Shown here: in pieces, positions 1 to 12,232 of the stretch
Layout: every line of letters begins with the position of its first letter
Position numbering within the stretch: the first letter of the stretch is position 1
Origin: Sinonovacula constricta
Lineage: Eukaryota; Mollusca; Bivalvia; Cardiida; Solecurtidae
Reading direction: 5' to 3'
NCBI GenBank assembly: GCA_007844125.1
Contig: CM017558.1
Location: forward strand, 22,286,556 to 22,350,555
Length of the DNA stretch: 64,000 nucleotides
Notes under the pieces: model-generated
Seen by the model: the letters and a program-made list of their open reading frames with translations, nothing else
The model's database searches: none
What the model was told of the DNA's origin: nothing
Translations under genes and position numbers: made by a program

Positions 1-2098
1 AACTAGTTGTATTTGTCTAACTAGCTTCAAACTTGAGATATTTGCTTTTATAGATAGAGTAAATTTTTAAACACGCCCAAAAAACTCGGATTTTTGCTCG
101 GGGGTACATGTATGCAAAGTTCTGTATTTTTAAAAGTATTTGTCCAAAGTGTGATCTTATTGTTCTGATTTATCATGACATGATTGTGTAACAGGAAAAT
201 TGGTTAAAATTTGAATATAGAACAGTAGAATTTGAAAAATGGTACTTTTTCATTTTTGTTCCAGCACAATTTACGGTGTTTTTGAAAATCAAGGGTCACT
301 TTATAAAAATATACATAACTTGAGTTACAAACGGTAAACTTCCTTAAAAATTCACCGTAAGATGTGTTTTATAGTACAGATTCCAGAAACAGTATAATAA
401 TAAGGATTGTGGAAGGTCACCATTACAGGTCCAGAACCTTAAAGCGTTTTAAAAGCATCAACTTTCAGATAACATTTGGGATTTATTCTCCAATGTTGCA
501 TCGCAAATACTTGACCAAAATAAGGAATGAAACATATCATTCGATGCAGCATCGTATATTTATGTGCTTTGGCATAACTTCAGTAGCATAATTCTTGTTG
601 ACTGATTAAATTTATCGCATGATTGCAACTGTGCATTTTGTCTTTGTTGTAAATCACTATCTAGGAATCTCTTTGAACGATAAGTGGCGTTTGTGAGAAT
701 TTAATTAATAGACTTTATTTACCTAGATACTGTACCTTCACGATAAGTAAAACAGGGGCACTAAAGGATTGGAGAAGAATTATATTTGTATTAGAGCGTA
801 CTGACATAAATCTAGCATATTTGAATACCAATATAATAAAGTCATTACCTTTGTCTTAAACGGACATGGTTTAAAATTATCCCGAAACTTAAGTCAGCTG
901 TTGTTTTTCTTAAATAATGTTACCAAAGGTTAAAAAGCACCCAGTTAATTCAGTATATAAAACTGTGTCTAAACATGTACTCGTTACATACCAGTTATGT
1001 GTTCAAGTCCCGAGTGCAGTGCGTACCCTCATAAGCTTGTCTACTAAGTCTTATAGGTCACGTTGTCCCATACCTACAACGTCAAGGAATAATGGATACA
1101 ATTTGTGTTTATAGGTCGATGTTTGTTTGTTTGTTGTTGTTTGTAAGTTCAAACTTATAGCAAATAGAGTTACCTTAAATTGACAAGATTCAAGGTTTCT
1201 CTGATGGTTACACGATGGTTATCAATGTGTTTAATAACAGAGCACTGTATATACCATCATGCGACAAAGTAAAATGCTAATATTCTGATTAAAGTAGAGC
1301 CATATTCTGTTAAAATTAGACAATCATTTACAACTTTGAAAACAGTTGATACAAAATATTGCTAAAGATGGAGATCGTTTCACTTATTACTTTTGTGTTT
1401 AATTGACTTTTATGCTTACTTTTTATTATTTTTATCAAACCTTTCGAACAATCGAAAACCATTTTATTGACAACTATTTTATCATCAATCAGAATGCTTA
1501 GTTTTGGGCAAGATGTTGTTTAAGAAACGACAATCTTGTTTTCTGTCACAATTAATGTTGTCAGTGGGTCTTTGACTCTGGAATCGTCAGTGTGTTACTT
1601 TGTTTAAATAACACATTGACGACACTCGAAACAGTCTATACATTCCACGAAAAGCTTTGTAAGCCGCTAACCTCTTGATATTCGGTACGTATAAATATGT
1701 ATGTACTTGAAGTTTTGATTTCATATCTTGTTTTCAATTCAGAAGCTCATATCTTTACTTCGACATTAGGGATGATAAGCCGCCAGTCATCTCATGGAAT
1801 CCATAAAATCGCCCGATGATTTAAACAGTTTAAATCCTAAGATCTGAAAAGTCAACAGCACTTACTGGCTTAAGTAGTGCCAAACCATCCTTAGTAATGT
1901 GATTGGTTATATATCAATATCGATGGGGCGTTATGATTTAATATCTTTACACAATATTGACGTTCTTCTAGAAGTTGTCGCATGGAATGACTTGGCATTT
2001 TACATATACTCTATGACCTTTGAATGTTAACATTGACCGTGGGTGGGTCTATAGTGTCCAGTGCTTAAAACGGACTTAGCAACCTTAGTTGACCAATA
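1..2098. other. AT-rich DNA, no gene recognised
   Basis: I see no exon-like open frame, RNA gene or family repeat here. Short GTTT/GTT runs occur near 1121-1145. The small open frames on both strands have no recognisable motifs. Confidence 0.5.
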
Positions 2099-2395
2099 AT
2101 GTTGTTTGTTTGTTAGGTTTATCGTCCCACCAAACGTATTTCAGTTATCTGGAGATGGTCTTCACTTGATGCATATATAGTGCTGTGTTCACTGTGTATA
2201 GAGCTTGCCGTGAACACCTGGCATGATACCACACCCAGTCACATTATCCTGACACCTTGGCCAACCAGTCATGGAAATTCCCTTATATTTGCTGGGTTGT
2301 TAGCAAGGGAACTATACCACTACCATTTTGTACTACTTTGGTGTGTCGCGGATAGTGTTCGAACCAGGGGACCAACATTCACTTATTAGATTCTT
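2099..2395 (-). mobile_element. tRNA-derived SINE, family A
   Basis: This is a minus-strand copy of the commonest SINE in the window. Read on the plus strand it begins with the tail complement (a GTTTGTTTGTT run, then TTTATCGTCCCACCAAA), passes the conserved body (TTTCAGTTATCTGGAGA, CACACCCAGTCACATTATCCTGACA) and ends near a degraded box B complement. The tRNA-like head is poorly preserved. It lies about 3 kb upstream of IDS. Confidence 0.8.
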
Positions 2396-2399
2396 TAAT

Positions 2400-4384
2400 T
2401 TATTTCAAATACATGTAGTGTGCATTAAATTCAATAACATGTTAAAATTATCATTCAAAAATATTAGAAACATAATCGACATTTCAAATCTGTTCTGCTG
2501 AGAAACTGTTGCTAATTTCATAATGAACACTGTTGTTAAATCCACCAATGTGAAATAGAGAAATGACTTAACGTGCGGGAAAAAGCCCCGAACGTCGATA
2601 CCATATTAAAAATTTTAATATAAATAAAAATAGTTAGAAATAAAAAATAGACTGTCAGTTTTCATATGCAAATAAATGTCTATAAATTATCAATAAACTG
2701 ATAGATGCAAAAACAACGTGTAGACAATTACATAAACATCTATCTGAACATAATTAGATCACATTTATCACAAAAGCAATTACAAATGTGTCCATGACAA
2801 GACAGGGTACTTTGACAATAATGAACCATGTTGAATCATATGTATTTTGAGATCATGCTCATATGCCAAATTTAAAAAAAAAGAACAGACGAAGACTTTT
2901 TTCCTTAGTTCGCGGAATAATAAAAATCACCAGGATGCTTCAACGTCAATAACCATCGGTACCATGTGAATTTTTTTTTCTCCAACAAGGAAGTATTTAA
3001 ATTTGTTTTCCTCGATTTTGTTTCAAAAGATGGAAAGTATAACATATGACTTAAAGATTTGGTTAAGCATGTCATAAGTTGATATTGACAAATTTATTTC
3101 TGGTCTAATGGCAATTAAACGATTAACGTTGTATATCTGTCAATACAGGAGCTCTTGATAATCAGTTACTGGTATCTTGGTTTAATTTATAAGTAAAGTT
3201 TGGAAATCCTATACAATGAGACCGTTCGGCGGTGAAAATAAAACCTTTTCCACTGTTGAAAAATATATGAAGGACCTTGTTGATTGGCTGGAAAAATAAA
3301 ATATCTATCAATAGATGTTTACCTCATAATATCACAGAATTCAATTTTGTATTTATCTGCCTATTTGTAATTGAATTACCTCGGTGATTGTCGGTTGATG
3401 TATAGTGGCGATATTTACCAGATGGTTCCGTGTTTATACATTTATCCTACCTCCTGCTCGACTTACTATCCTTAAGTTTTTTTTTCTGTAACTCAAAGAC
3501 CTATACAAACACACATGTGATCGTTTGGTAAAGAAAATATTTATGTATTTTGCATCAGTGCGCAAAAGATATGCATTCTAATGTGAAGCAAAACATTTAT
3601 TTCCAACGGATAAGTTGAATTGCGATACATCGAATGATGTGCACATTAGTTTTAAGAGAAGTGCTTTCACTGACACTGATCTATATTTACAGAATTGACA
3701 CAACAGGCGCTTTATGTGATAACGTACACAATACGCAGGAGCAAAAGTATTTTTAATGGTACATACGTGTATTTAAAATTTTAATTGAACAGTAGAATCA
3801 TAAAACTATGTGAAAAATTATCTTAATAGTAACTGCTACCTTTATAACTTGAATAAAATCAATATGAAATGTACTAGCTGCTTTGCAATATGCGTTCTAC
3901 TTTCTCACTACCTTTCAAAATAATCTTACTAAAGGCCATGTCTAACTTTGGTGACACAACAATGGAATTACAGAATAGAATGTTTTAAGTTAAAAGAAAA
4001 TGGATATTTTTTGTTTTACACACACTTGTTTCGCAAAGAATCAGGCATCTTCAGTGACTTATCAAGGTCAAATCTGATCCTTTTATTGAAAACGACAGTT
4101 TTAGATTTTCAAACGTTTTCATCGGCCTTGCGATGTAGAAGTCATGGTCGCCAAATTGTTTGACCAAAACAGCAATTACATTTGATTATGAATGGAACTA
4201 TTTCAATTTCAGAAATTATTTTCGCGTGTAACTCTTAACATCTAAAACAAACGAACAGAGCTTCATTTTTCGAGATTCTGGACAATGTGAATAAACAAAC
4301 AAGCAAAAAAACGCGCATAAATACTCACACATTCTACAAAAGGGAGCGGAATCGCCCGGAAAAAAGATGGACAGATAGACAGCT
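2400..4384. other. AT-rich intergenic DNA upstream of IDS, nothing recognised
   Basis: No coding exon, RNA gene or repeat family member could be supported on either strand. Confidence 0.45.
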
Positions 4385-5043
4385 TTAAATGTGGTATATG
4401 ACATTTTGTCTATATCAAATACATGTAACAATATCTTACCCCTGCTTTTGACAATTTGGCCATAATTTTAGCATAAACTCATATTTAAGTCTAAGTAAAG
4501 ATGGTTTTGAACACGCCGTTTCTTGTTAATCAGTACAAATGGCAATAAATAAATAAATAAACAAACAAATAAATAAAAACAACAACAAAATAAAACAACA
4601 ACAACAAAACCACAAAAAAAACAACAACATTACAACAACAACAACAACAAAACAAACTAAAGACGCTCTAAAATTTCATTCTTTCCAAATCTATAAATAA
4701 GCACGATAGTGATCTCTCCTGAAAAAGATGTCAATGTCTGAACTGATTAAATATTACCCGGATGTCGATATAAGATAATCTCAATAGTAAGTTGTCACGT
4801 GGTTTTCTAAGGTTAAAAATAGGTATCTCTGCAGCGTGTCTCAGACAGGAAATACCTGTCTGGATTGACGATTGGGAATTTGTACTGTTCACACTGATCT
4901 TAAGGCATAAATAAACGGCAATTTGCTGGGTTAGTGTTCACGTAAAAAAAAATCAACTTTATCTGGTTACAATGACTCATTGGGTTATTTGAGAAAAGAA
5001 ACAAAAGTTTGATCCAAACGGTTGGACACTATCTATAAGTTAA
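4385..5043 (+). mobile_element. TTAA-flanked inverted-repeat element, long copy
   Basis: TTAA occurs at 4385-4388, followed by ATGTGGTATATGACA, a variant of the family terminus AGGTGGTAT. TTAA recurs at 5040-5043. The interior (for example TATCTCTGCAGCGTG followed by CTCAGACA, and a GATCCAAAC near the right end) matches the elements at 11876-12232 and 46527-47012. The copy is longer than its relatives because of an A-rich CAA/AAAT expansion at about 4544-4655. No transposase frame is present, so it is non-autonomous. TTAA target sites are typical of piggyBac-type elements; that classification is inference. Confidence 0.65.
4544..4655. repeat. A-rich AAAT/CAA microsatellite
   Basis: A simple run of AAAT units followed by imperfect ACAACA units lies inside the TTAA-flanked element. 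Confidence 0.8.
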
Positions 5044-5087
5044 TATAGGGCGATATATGTGGCATGTAATACCTATTTGTTTTACCC

Positions 5088-5118
5088 TTTATTTATTATT
5101 TATTTATTTATTTATTGG
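5088..5118. repeat. TTTA microsatellite
   Basis: About seven TTTA-like units lie some 200 bp upstream of the IDS start codon. Confidence 0.75.
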
Positions 5119-5199
5119 CGAAAATTACTGTAACCGCCTAGAAATGAAGAGCACTGTACCCATGTTAAACTATTCATTAAAAAAACATTTGTAGATGAT

Positions 5200-5311
5200 G
5201 AAGTGACACAGTTAGCTCCCTTATATCAATAAACTCGTTTCCGGTCCTACTTTCGGTTGCGCTTTAAAGAACTAGGAAAATAATTTGCTCTTAATTTAAT
5301 TGGACAAGAAA
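5200..5311 (+). promoter_or_regulatory. Presumed IDS promoter and 5' UTR
   Basis: This is the DNA immediately upstream of the first IDS coding exon. It holds two CCGG/CGG-containing motifs (TTTCCGGT and TTTCGGTT, about 5236-5258), an unusually CpG-containing patch for this AT-rich window. No convincing TATA box at a fixed distance is visible. The transcription start is not determined. Confidence 0.3.
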
Positions 5312-8300
5312 ATGCTTAAAGTTTACTCTGTACATTTTTTGGCACTTTTTAATCTACTGCTCATTGTCAGTCCTTGTTGTGGTGAGTTTGTAGGACTCTG
5401 TATTAGACCAATGCGTATTTCTGTTCCATTGTCTGCATGCTTTCGTTGTTTGTCCTAAACTTTTGCTATTACTGTTGTTTTAACCAATATGCATTAACAC
5501 TTTACCCATGATGTGGTTTGAACCAACAACTTTTGCTCCGGAGTCATGTGCTGTACCAACTGTGCTGTCCAGGGAAGTAGACAGATCCACCAGTTTCTAG
5601 CCAGTTTTCTCTCCCACCCCACCTGCTCAAAGAAAATTCTTGTCACCATTGTCTTAAACCAACCAGGATAGTCCATGACCTCCTGCTCCAGTCTTATACT
5701 CTACCATTTGTGCTGTCTACACAAAAAACTCTGAGAGCATATTCACAAAAGTATTAAACCATGCCTGCAATTAACTAATTGAGCCCTACAGCTAATTGAC
5801 CAGTCATACACTAGAGGCATTTCTCCAGTCATCCCCTACACCTGGTGGGGGTCTTATCTGCCCCTCATGCCTAGACACATCTGGTGTGGATTACCGGTCA
5901 GTGGAAGATATCGGGGATGGTTGTATACACAACACAATAAACATGTCATTTTGGAAATACTCTAAAGGGATATTTTCACATACTTGTAGCACAGAAAGTG
6001 CTTTACACAACCATGTAATTTTTAACACGGTATGTGAAGAAATAATTCAGAAAAGAGTGAAATCTGAAGAACACGTAAGATTGATAATATCAAAATTAAC
6101 ACATTTCAAATTATTAAAGTGAAATAATATTGACCTCATCAAGTTTTTTTATGTTTATAACGTAAATAACACTGCTTTATATAATATTTTATATAATGAG
6201 TAACTTTAAAACAGTCGGCCATCTTTGATTTAAAGTTGCGATTTACTGATAGTTTGAGAAAATAACGCTCTTAAACTTCATATTTAATAGAAAACTTCGG
6301 CGATTTCCAAGAGTTAGATTTTGTCTTTTATCTATTGATATCTGCAATTATCATATGATTATTGGATCTGACGTAGGTAATTCCACATATCCGCTACACA
6401 TATGCGTATAAGGTGGAATCTTAAAGCTAACAGTAAGGCACATCACGGTTTTTCTTTGTCTCGACATAATTAATTCATTGTGTTTACATCCAGGTTACAT
6501 GAAATTCCAATATATTATGTAACAAGGTTTCTGATTGGCTGAGATCGAAGTATAAATTAATCGATCGTATTTCAGCCGAGAAATGTTTCAAATTAGATGT
6601 GAATCAGAGAAAATGTCACCGATTTTTCTGTTGCTCACTACAATAAATGAAATAACAAAAAAGGATTTAAGCTGGTAGATTTAGATTAAGATGACATTAG
6701 CATTTACGATACTGGGATGTACTTGATTTGCCGAGACTCGAAAGTGATTGAAAACATGAGTTTTAATCAGCATATATGATTAACGCGGCGTTCAGCAGTA
6801 GCCGAGACATTTTCAGGGCCGCCTTAATGCGTAAAATATTTTTTTTTTATATTTTCTTAAACAAATGTTAATATGTATGATAAAACATTTGTTTAATTTA
6901 TTGATAAATTTTACACACAGTCTCTCATAACACTTTCAAGTAGTTTTGTACAAATAATCATTCAGATATAGTTTGTAATGTATGTTTGTTCATAAGTCAG
7001 ACTTATATTAAATGTCTGATAAGTGCTAAGTATTTAGTTTCTAGCAATTTTTCGCCTGGACTGACAATATGTTATAGAAATATGACTGTAGTGGTTTCTC
7101 ATTCCTATAGTATTAGATTAATAGTAGTAGTATAAGTTTTTTTTCGGCAATATTTGTTAAATTTATGTTATAACTTTATTGCAACATCAGTCAAAATGGA
7201 ATGGCTAAATACAATTATTAGAATAAAGATATATTCGTGCATCTTCTTTTGCTTTTGAAACAACCTGTTATAACTTTTAAATGTTGGCCACTTGTTTGCG
7301 TATTTTATCTTGTTCATTATGCTAGTAATAATTTTACTAAAGAACTAAATCTTTCTATTCATTTTTAAAATATATGCAACTTAAAAGATATCAAACATTT
7401 TTTAAAGAATAATAACAAGATGTGTCCTTCAAACAATTTTTTTTTTTATTTGTTTTCAGAATGCACCAAAGGGACTAAACAAAATGTGCTTTTCATAGTG
7501 GTAGATGACTTGAGACCAGTTTTAGGTTGTTATGGGGACAGTTTGATGATAACACCAAATGTTGACCAACTTGCTCGAAAGTCTGTGGTATTCTACAATG
7601 CATATGCACAGGTAAATCTTTATTTTTGGTTGACATACACTTTAAGTAAAACAAGTAAATCAATTAATTACTTAAAAATAGCATTATCTACTTTACTGGA
7701 TAAAATTAGTGCAAGTATGTGTTCTGAACATTTGTCTGTTTAAATTGCACTACAAGTTTTTCATAACCACATTATGCAAATGTATTTTTACCTCAGCAAG
7801 CATTCTGTGGACCAAGTAGAGCATCATTTCTGACCAGCAGACGTCCTGACACAACTCATGTTTATGATCTGCATTCTTACTGGAGGAACATGGGTGGCAA
7901 TTTCACAACACTTCCACAGCACTTTAAGGAGAATGGCTACAACACAGTGTCTGTGGGCAAGATTTTTCACCCAGGTACTTCTGGCATGCCTTGACTAATA
8001 CCATATCAACATCATGGTCATTATCATTATTACATCATCATCATCTTGATTGCCCTTACAGTATTTAAAATAAATCGTTCTGGTTGATATTACTTGAGAA
8101 GTAGGGACTTTGATATTTTTGTTATTTGTTTGTGTACTAAAAACTCTTTTTTTTTCACATACCGGTAGATATCATTTTGTTCTACATTATCATGAGTAAG
8201 TATTAATTACATTTGATTTCTTTTCTTCTTATGAAAAACATTTTTTTCTTTTTTAGTTAACTGGATTGTATAAGACGCTGTTGGTTCCAATTTTTTGGTC

Positions 8301-11300
8301 AAAAAAGAATCTATTCTGTAGCTTCACTTTAAATGAAAACAATGATTATGGCTTAAAGTTCAAATGAGTATAGTATTTAAGGAATGCGAAACACTTAAAA
8401 AACATTCTTTATTTGATATAAATCTTTATATTTAATAGTTTTTGTTTGTCAGGAAAGTGCAGTAACTTCACAGATGACTTTCCATACAGCTGGTCTGTTC
8501 CTGCCTACCATCCACCAACAGAGAAATATAAAATGGCCAAGGTAAAATTTGCATTTTATTTATGATAACCAATGAAATACCTGCTAATGTAATCAGTTTT
8601 GCATTTGACTACTTCTATAAAGGCATTAGTATTGCTAAGCTGAACTCAAACATATTCAATGTTTACTGAAAAAAATGGATTACAACTTGGTCTTTACCTT
8701 AACAAAAATAACCGGTACGTCCACATTAATCCCAACATGTTGACTAGTACAGAAGGATTGAATTGCTTTTATGTACAACTCATGTTCATACACTGTCTGA
8801 ATTGCAAAATAGCAAACAAAAAGCGTTCATAAGTGTAAACGTTAATTAAAAGTGAAAATAGCTACCAAGCAGAATAGTCAAACTAAAAACTTTTACAAAG
8901 TGAAAATTGTGGATTAAACTAACACCACTGTTTGTAAAAATATTTGTGTGTAAAAATATTTGTGTCGAAGTAACAACAGTCAGTTAAAGATGAATGAGAT
9001 GTAACCCAGTGTGCTTCTTTACTTGAATCTTAAAACTTTTAATGAGAAACTTTAATAGACTAATTTTTAGTTCATTGGCCATTACACAGTCTGGTCTTTT
9101 TTGACTAGGTATGTCCAGGTAGTGACGGTCAGTTACACATGAATGTGGTGTGTCCAGTGGACGTGGACAAGATGCCAGGAGGGACCCTGCCGGACCTGCA
9201 GAGCACTGACTATGCTATACAGGTGCTACACAACATGAGCAGGCAACAGGACAAACCCTTCTTCCTGGGAGTTGGCTATCACAAGCCTCACATACCCCTG
9301 AAATACCCCAGGCAGTATCTAGGTATACAGGTCATCAAAATACTACTGAAATCTAATATAATCTGAAGTCTAGGTTGATTCTTTCTACATTTGCAGACAG
9401 GGGTGCACATGACATAGTGGTAACCACCAACTTGACTGTTTTCTTTCACTGCTTGGGTTTGAGGCCGTTTTGGGGTGGACATAATTTGAAAAAGGTCTTT
9501 CAGCTGAAGTGTGTTGCACCAGTAATTCTACCCTGACATTTTTCTGGGGTCTTCATTCAAAATCAGCATTTGTTTTCAATTCGTCTACATTGTGAATTAA
9601 TTTAAGAAAAAAGTTTCCAAACATGTTCTTAAAGAAAGTGTTTAAAAAAGTTAATGAAAAATATACTTGCATTGTATATTTATTTATTTGTAACACATTT
9701 ATGGTTGGGAACACTCATTGCAGACTTGTATCCAATAAGTAAAGTACCAAGGGTCCAAAATCCTACCTACCCTCCCAACATTCCACCAGTAGCCTGGAAT
9801 CCATGGACTGACATACGCCAGCGAGACGATGTAAAGGCACTAAACCTCAGCTTCCCTTATGGTCCAGTGCCCCAGAACTTCTCGCAGCTGATTCGCCAGA
9901 GTTACTTTGCAGCCACAACATATACAGATGACCAGATTGGAAGGCTATTGACAGCATTAGACAAAAATGGGCTTAGTAACAATACAATTGTGGTTCTTGT
10001 GGGAGACCATGGTGAGTCAGATTTCTTAAACAGTCAAGGAAGGTTTAGTTGATCAAAATTTGTTAGGAATGCTTATGATTGGTTTGGCTGTAGAGAGGAT
10101 GGGAAGTCAGAAGTTTTTTATGTAAGAATGTTTAATGCTGGGGCAGTTTATGAAAATTCCTATGTTTGACTGCAAATAAACCTAACACAACTTAATCTCA
10201 ACAATTACAGTATAATTAGACATGCCTTTTGATTTTAATTTCATTTAAAGTTTTATTTCATTTAATTTCAAAATTTGATCAAGTTCAAATTTTAAAACCA
10301 GACCTGGTAGCGCAGTCCGTAGAGCGTCGGCTCCAGGTACCGGAGGCCCCGGGTCGTTTAACTATGGTAGTGTTATAGCTCCCTTGCTAACACTCAAGCA
10401 AATATAAGGGACGTTCTGCGACTGGTTGTCCTATTGTCAGGATAATGTCACCTGGGTGTGGTATCATGCCAGGTGTTCATGGCAAGCTATACACAGTGAA
10501 GGCAGCACTATATCTGCTTCAAGTAGACATAATCCTCAGGTTACTGAAATACAGTTGGTTGGATGATAAACCTAATAAATGAATATACAAACTTTAATCT
10601 ATGGTGTGATTCTCATTAGACCTTCTCATATTGTCCTATCCATCATATATTATGTTGGTGGTTTCAGGCTGGTCTCTTGGGGAACACCAGGAGTGGTCCA
10701 AGTACAGCAACTTTGAGGTGTCTACCCGAGTACCCCTTCTTTTCTTTGTACCTGGTGTCACTGCCCCAGTCCTACCTGGGCCTACCTTCACCCATATCAA
10801 CCCATTTAAACTCACAGATATCAAAGAAAAAACAATGAATGCAACCTTTATTGTAAAGAACAGTGGCAGAACTGAATATGGAAAATCGAGTAAATATAGT
10901 TCAAGATCCAGCAGGTTTGATGATACACATTTAGAAGACAAACTTTATTTTGAATCATCAAAAATACAGGCCGATGCTAGAGATGGCAATGGGGTAGCTG
11001 TGTCTAAGGAGATGGTAGAGTTGGTGGACATATTCCCTACTCTAGCTGCTCTAACAGGTATCCAAGAGGTACCACCATGTTCTGGACCATCATCCCAGAT
11101 CAGGTTATGCACAGAGGGAATGAATTTGTTACCTCTTATTAAACAAACTGTTGAAACCTTTCTTCATTCTGGCAAAGAGTTTGGTCCTTCTAGGAAATTC
11201 AAAATGGAAAATGTGTTTAGCAGTTATAAAAAAAGTTCTGGTAAACCAGCTGCATTCAGTCAGTTTCCTAGACCGTCAGTGTGGCCCATTGAAACTAGTG

Positions 11301-11542
11301 ACAAGCCATTGTTAAAAGACATCAGAATCATGGGCTACTCTATGAGGACTGAGCATTATCGATTTACAGAGTGGGTGGGGTATGATCCGATGACATTCTC
11401 CAAGAATTGGACGCAGTTGTACGCAAGGGAGTTGTATCTGCGTGATGAAGACCCACTTGAGGATAACAATGTGGCAGGACTTAAACAGTACATTCCACTG
11501 GTAATGGATTTGTCGGAGAAGCTGCATATAGAATGCAAATGA
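5312..11542 (+). CDS. IDS: Iduronate 2-sulfatase
   Basis: Lysosomal sulfatase that removes the 2-sulfate from iduronate in heparan and dermatan sulfate. Coding exons: 5312-5381, 7460-7611, 7797-7974, 8453-8541, 9109-9322, 9724-10011, 10668-11542. All junctions are GT-AG and in phase, giving about 621 aa. Exon 1 encodes an N-terminal hydrophobic signal peptide (about residues 1-23). Active-site features seen: metal-binding Asp pair D39-D40 in VVDD; the formylglycine motif C78-G-P-S-R followed by [12 protein letters not shown]129 and H132 in GKIFHP; H221 in GYHKPH; D329-H330 in GDHGW; K342. Several N-x-S/T glycosylation sites fit a secretory route. The C-terminal exon is longer than in the about 550-aa vertebrate enzyme because of Ser/Lys-rich loops at about 362-443 and 480-510. 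The start was chosen because the ATG opens the signal peptide just before a good donor. Convergent with GSTCD. Confidence 0.95.
5495..5760 (-). mobile_element. Decayed tRNA-like SINE in IDS intron 1
   Basis: GGTTTGAACC at 5515-5524 is the complement of a canonical box B (GGTTCAAACC). The sequence to its right, CTCCGGAGTCATGTGCTG, reads as the tRNA-like stem-loop of a SINE head on the minus strand. The body is GC-richer than its surroundings but does not match families A to C well. It may be a fourth SINE family or an old copy. Confidence 0.4.
5800..7459. other. IDS intron 1, remainder
   Basis: AT-rich intron ending in a pyrimidine tract and TTTTCAG at 7459. No nested gene is supported. An open frame at 5796-6122 lacks splice or domain support. 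Confidence 0.5.
9390..9550 (+). mobile_element. SINE family B remnant in IDS intron 5
   Basis: The stretch runs from a tRNA-like head (GGGGTGCACATGACATAGTGG) through a box-B-like patch (GGGTTTGAGGCCG) to the family-B body landmarks: TCAGCTGA, CACCAGTAATTCTACCC and CTGGGGTCTTC. It is clearly the same layout as 29625-29850 but diverged. Confidence 0.6.
10298..10585 (+). mobile_element. SINE family A in IDS intron 6
   Basis: The tRNA-like head carries box A (TGGTAGCGCAGTCCGTAGAG) followed by GCGTCGGCTCCAGG. Box B is degraded here (CCGGGTCG). The conserved body and the tail GGATGATAAACCTAATAAAT follow. It is in the same orientation as IDS. Confidence 0.85.
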
Positions 11543-11850
11543 AAATGAAGGCATTATTTGCAATAACTGATATTTTTAATTTATATATTCCATTTGTGGT
11601 TTGTATATTCCAAGAATGGTTCTTTTGTACACTTTTTTACCAAATTTAACATATATTTATGTCATTGTGTTTTTTTAAGGTTAGTTTTTTTATTTGTTTT
11701 GTATGCATTATAAAGGGTCAAATAAAAAATGTGCATGCTTGTTAATTTATTTGTGCTGGTTTTGTATTTGCCTTATAGAATGCTTAATGGTTGTTTTATA
11801 TATGTTTTAAATCTGTTTATTCATAATAAATTCATATAATCAGATTTCTT
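11543..11850 (+). terminator. IDS 3' UTR and polyadenylation signals
   Basis: AT-rich sequence follows the TGA at 11540-11542. Canonical AATAAA hexamers occur at about 11721-11726 and 11825-11830, each followed by T/GT-rich DNA. Either could define the transcript end. Confidence 0.5.
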
Positions 11851-11875
11851 GTCTACTTGACATCAGTTCATTTGC

Positions 11876-12232
11876 TTAAAGGTGGTATTTGACAGTTTGC
11901 CTATATAAACAACAACATCGAAACACTGCTTTGGGGAATTTCTGCCTACTTTTATTTAAACTTTACTCTTAATAAATATGATTTTAAACACTAACCGAAT
12001 AGTAGGACAGAACTAATGGTGAAAAAAAAACAACAACTGTGTATTATTTCCAACTGTAGCTATCTCTGCAGCGTGGCTCAGATAAAAAATACCTGTTTGC
12101 AATGACAAGTGCTGATTTATGATCTAGGACATCATTGAACAGTATTTTGCAGGACCTTTTCAAATAACAATGACTTTTTTTGTTTATTTAAGAAAAAAAA
12201 TTTTGGTCCAAAACATCGGATACCACCTTTAA
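11876..12232 (+). mobile_element. TTAA-flanked inverted-repeat element
   Basis: TTAA at 11876-11879 precedes AGGTGGTATTTGACAGTTTG. The right end reads ATCGGATACCACCT and is followed by TTAA at 12229-12232. The termini are inverted repeats and the TTAA duplication is perfect. The interior shares TATCTCTGCAGCGTGGCTCA with the 4385 and 46527 copies. At 357 bp it has no coding capacity and is a non-autonomous transposon. Confidence 0.8.

Noticed and set aside
5796..6122. 108-codon plus-strand frame in IDS intron 1
   Set aside because: No splice sites, no recognised domain, and the 5' half overlaps a repeat-like GC-richer patch.
10636..11563. Minus-strand frames opposite the last IDS exon
   Set aside because: They are antisense shadows of a well-supported coding exon.
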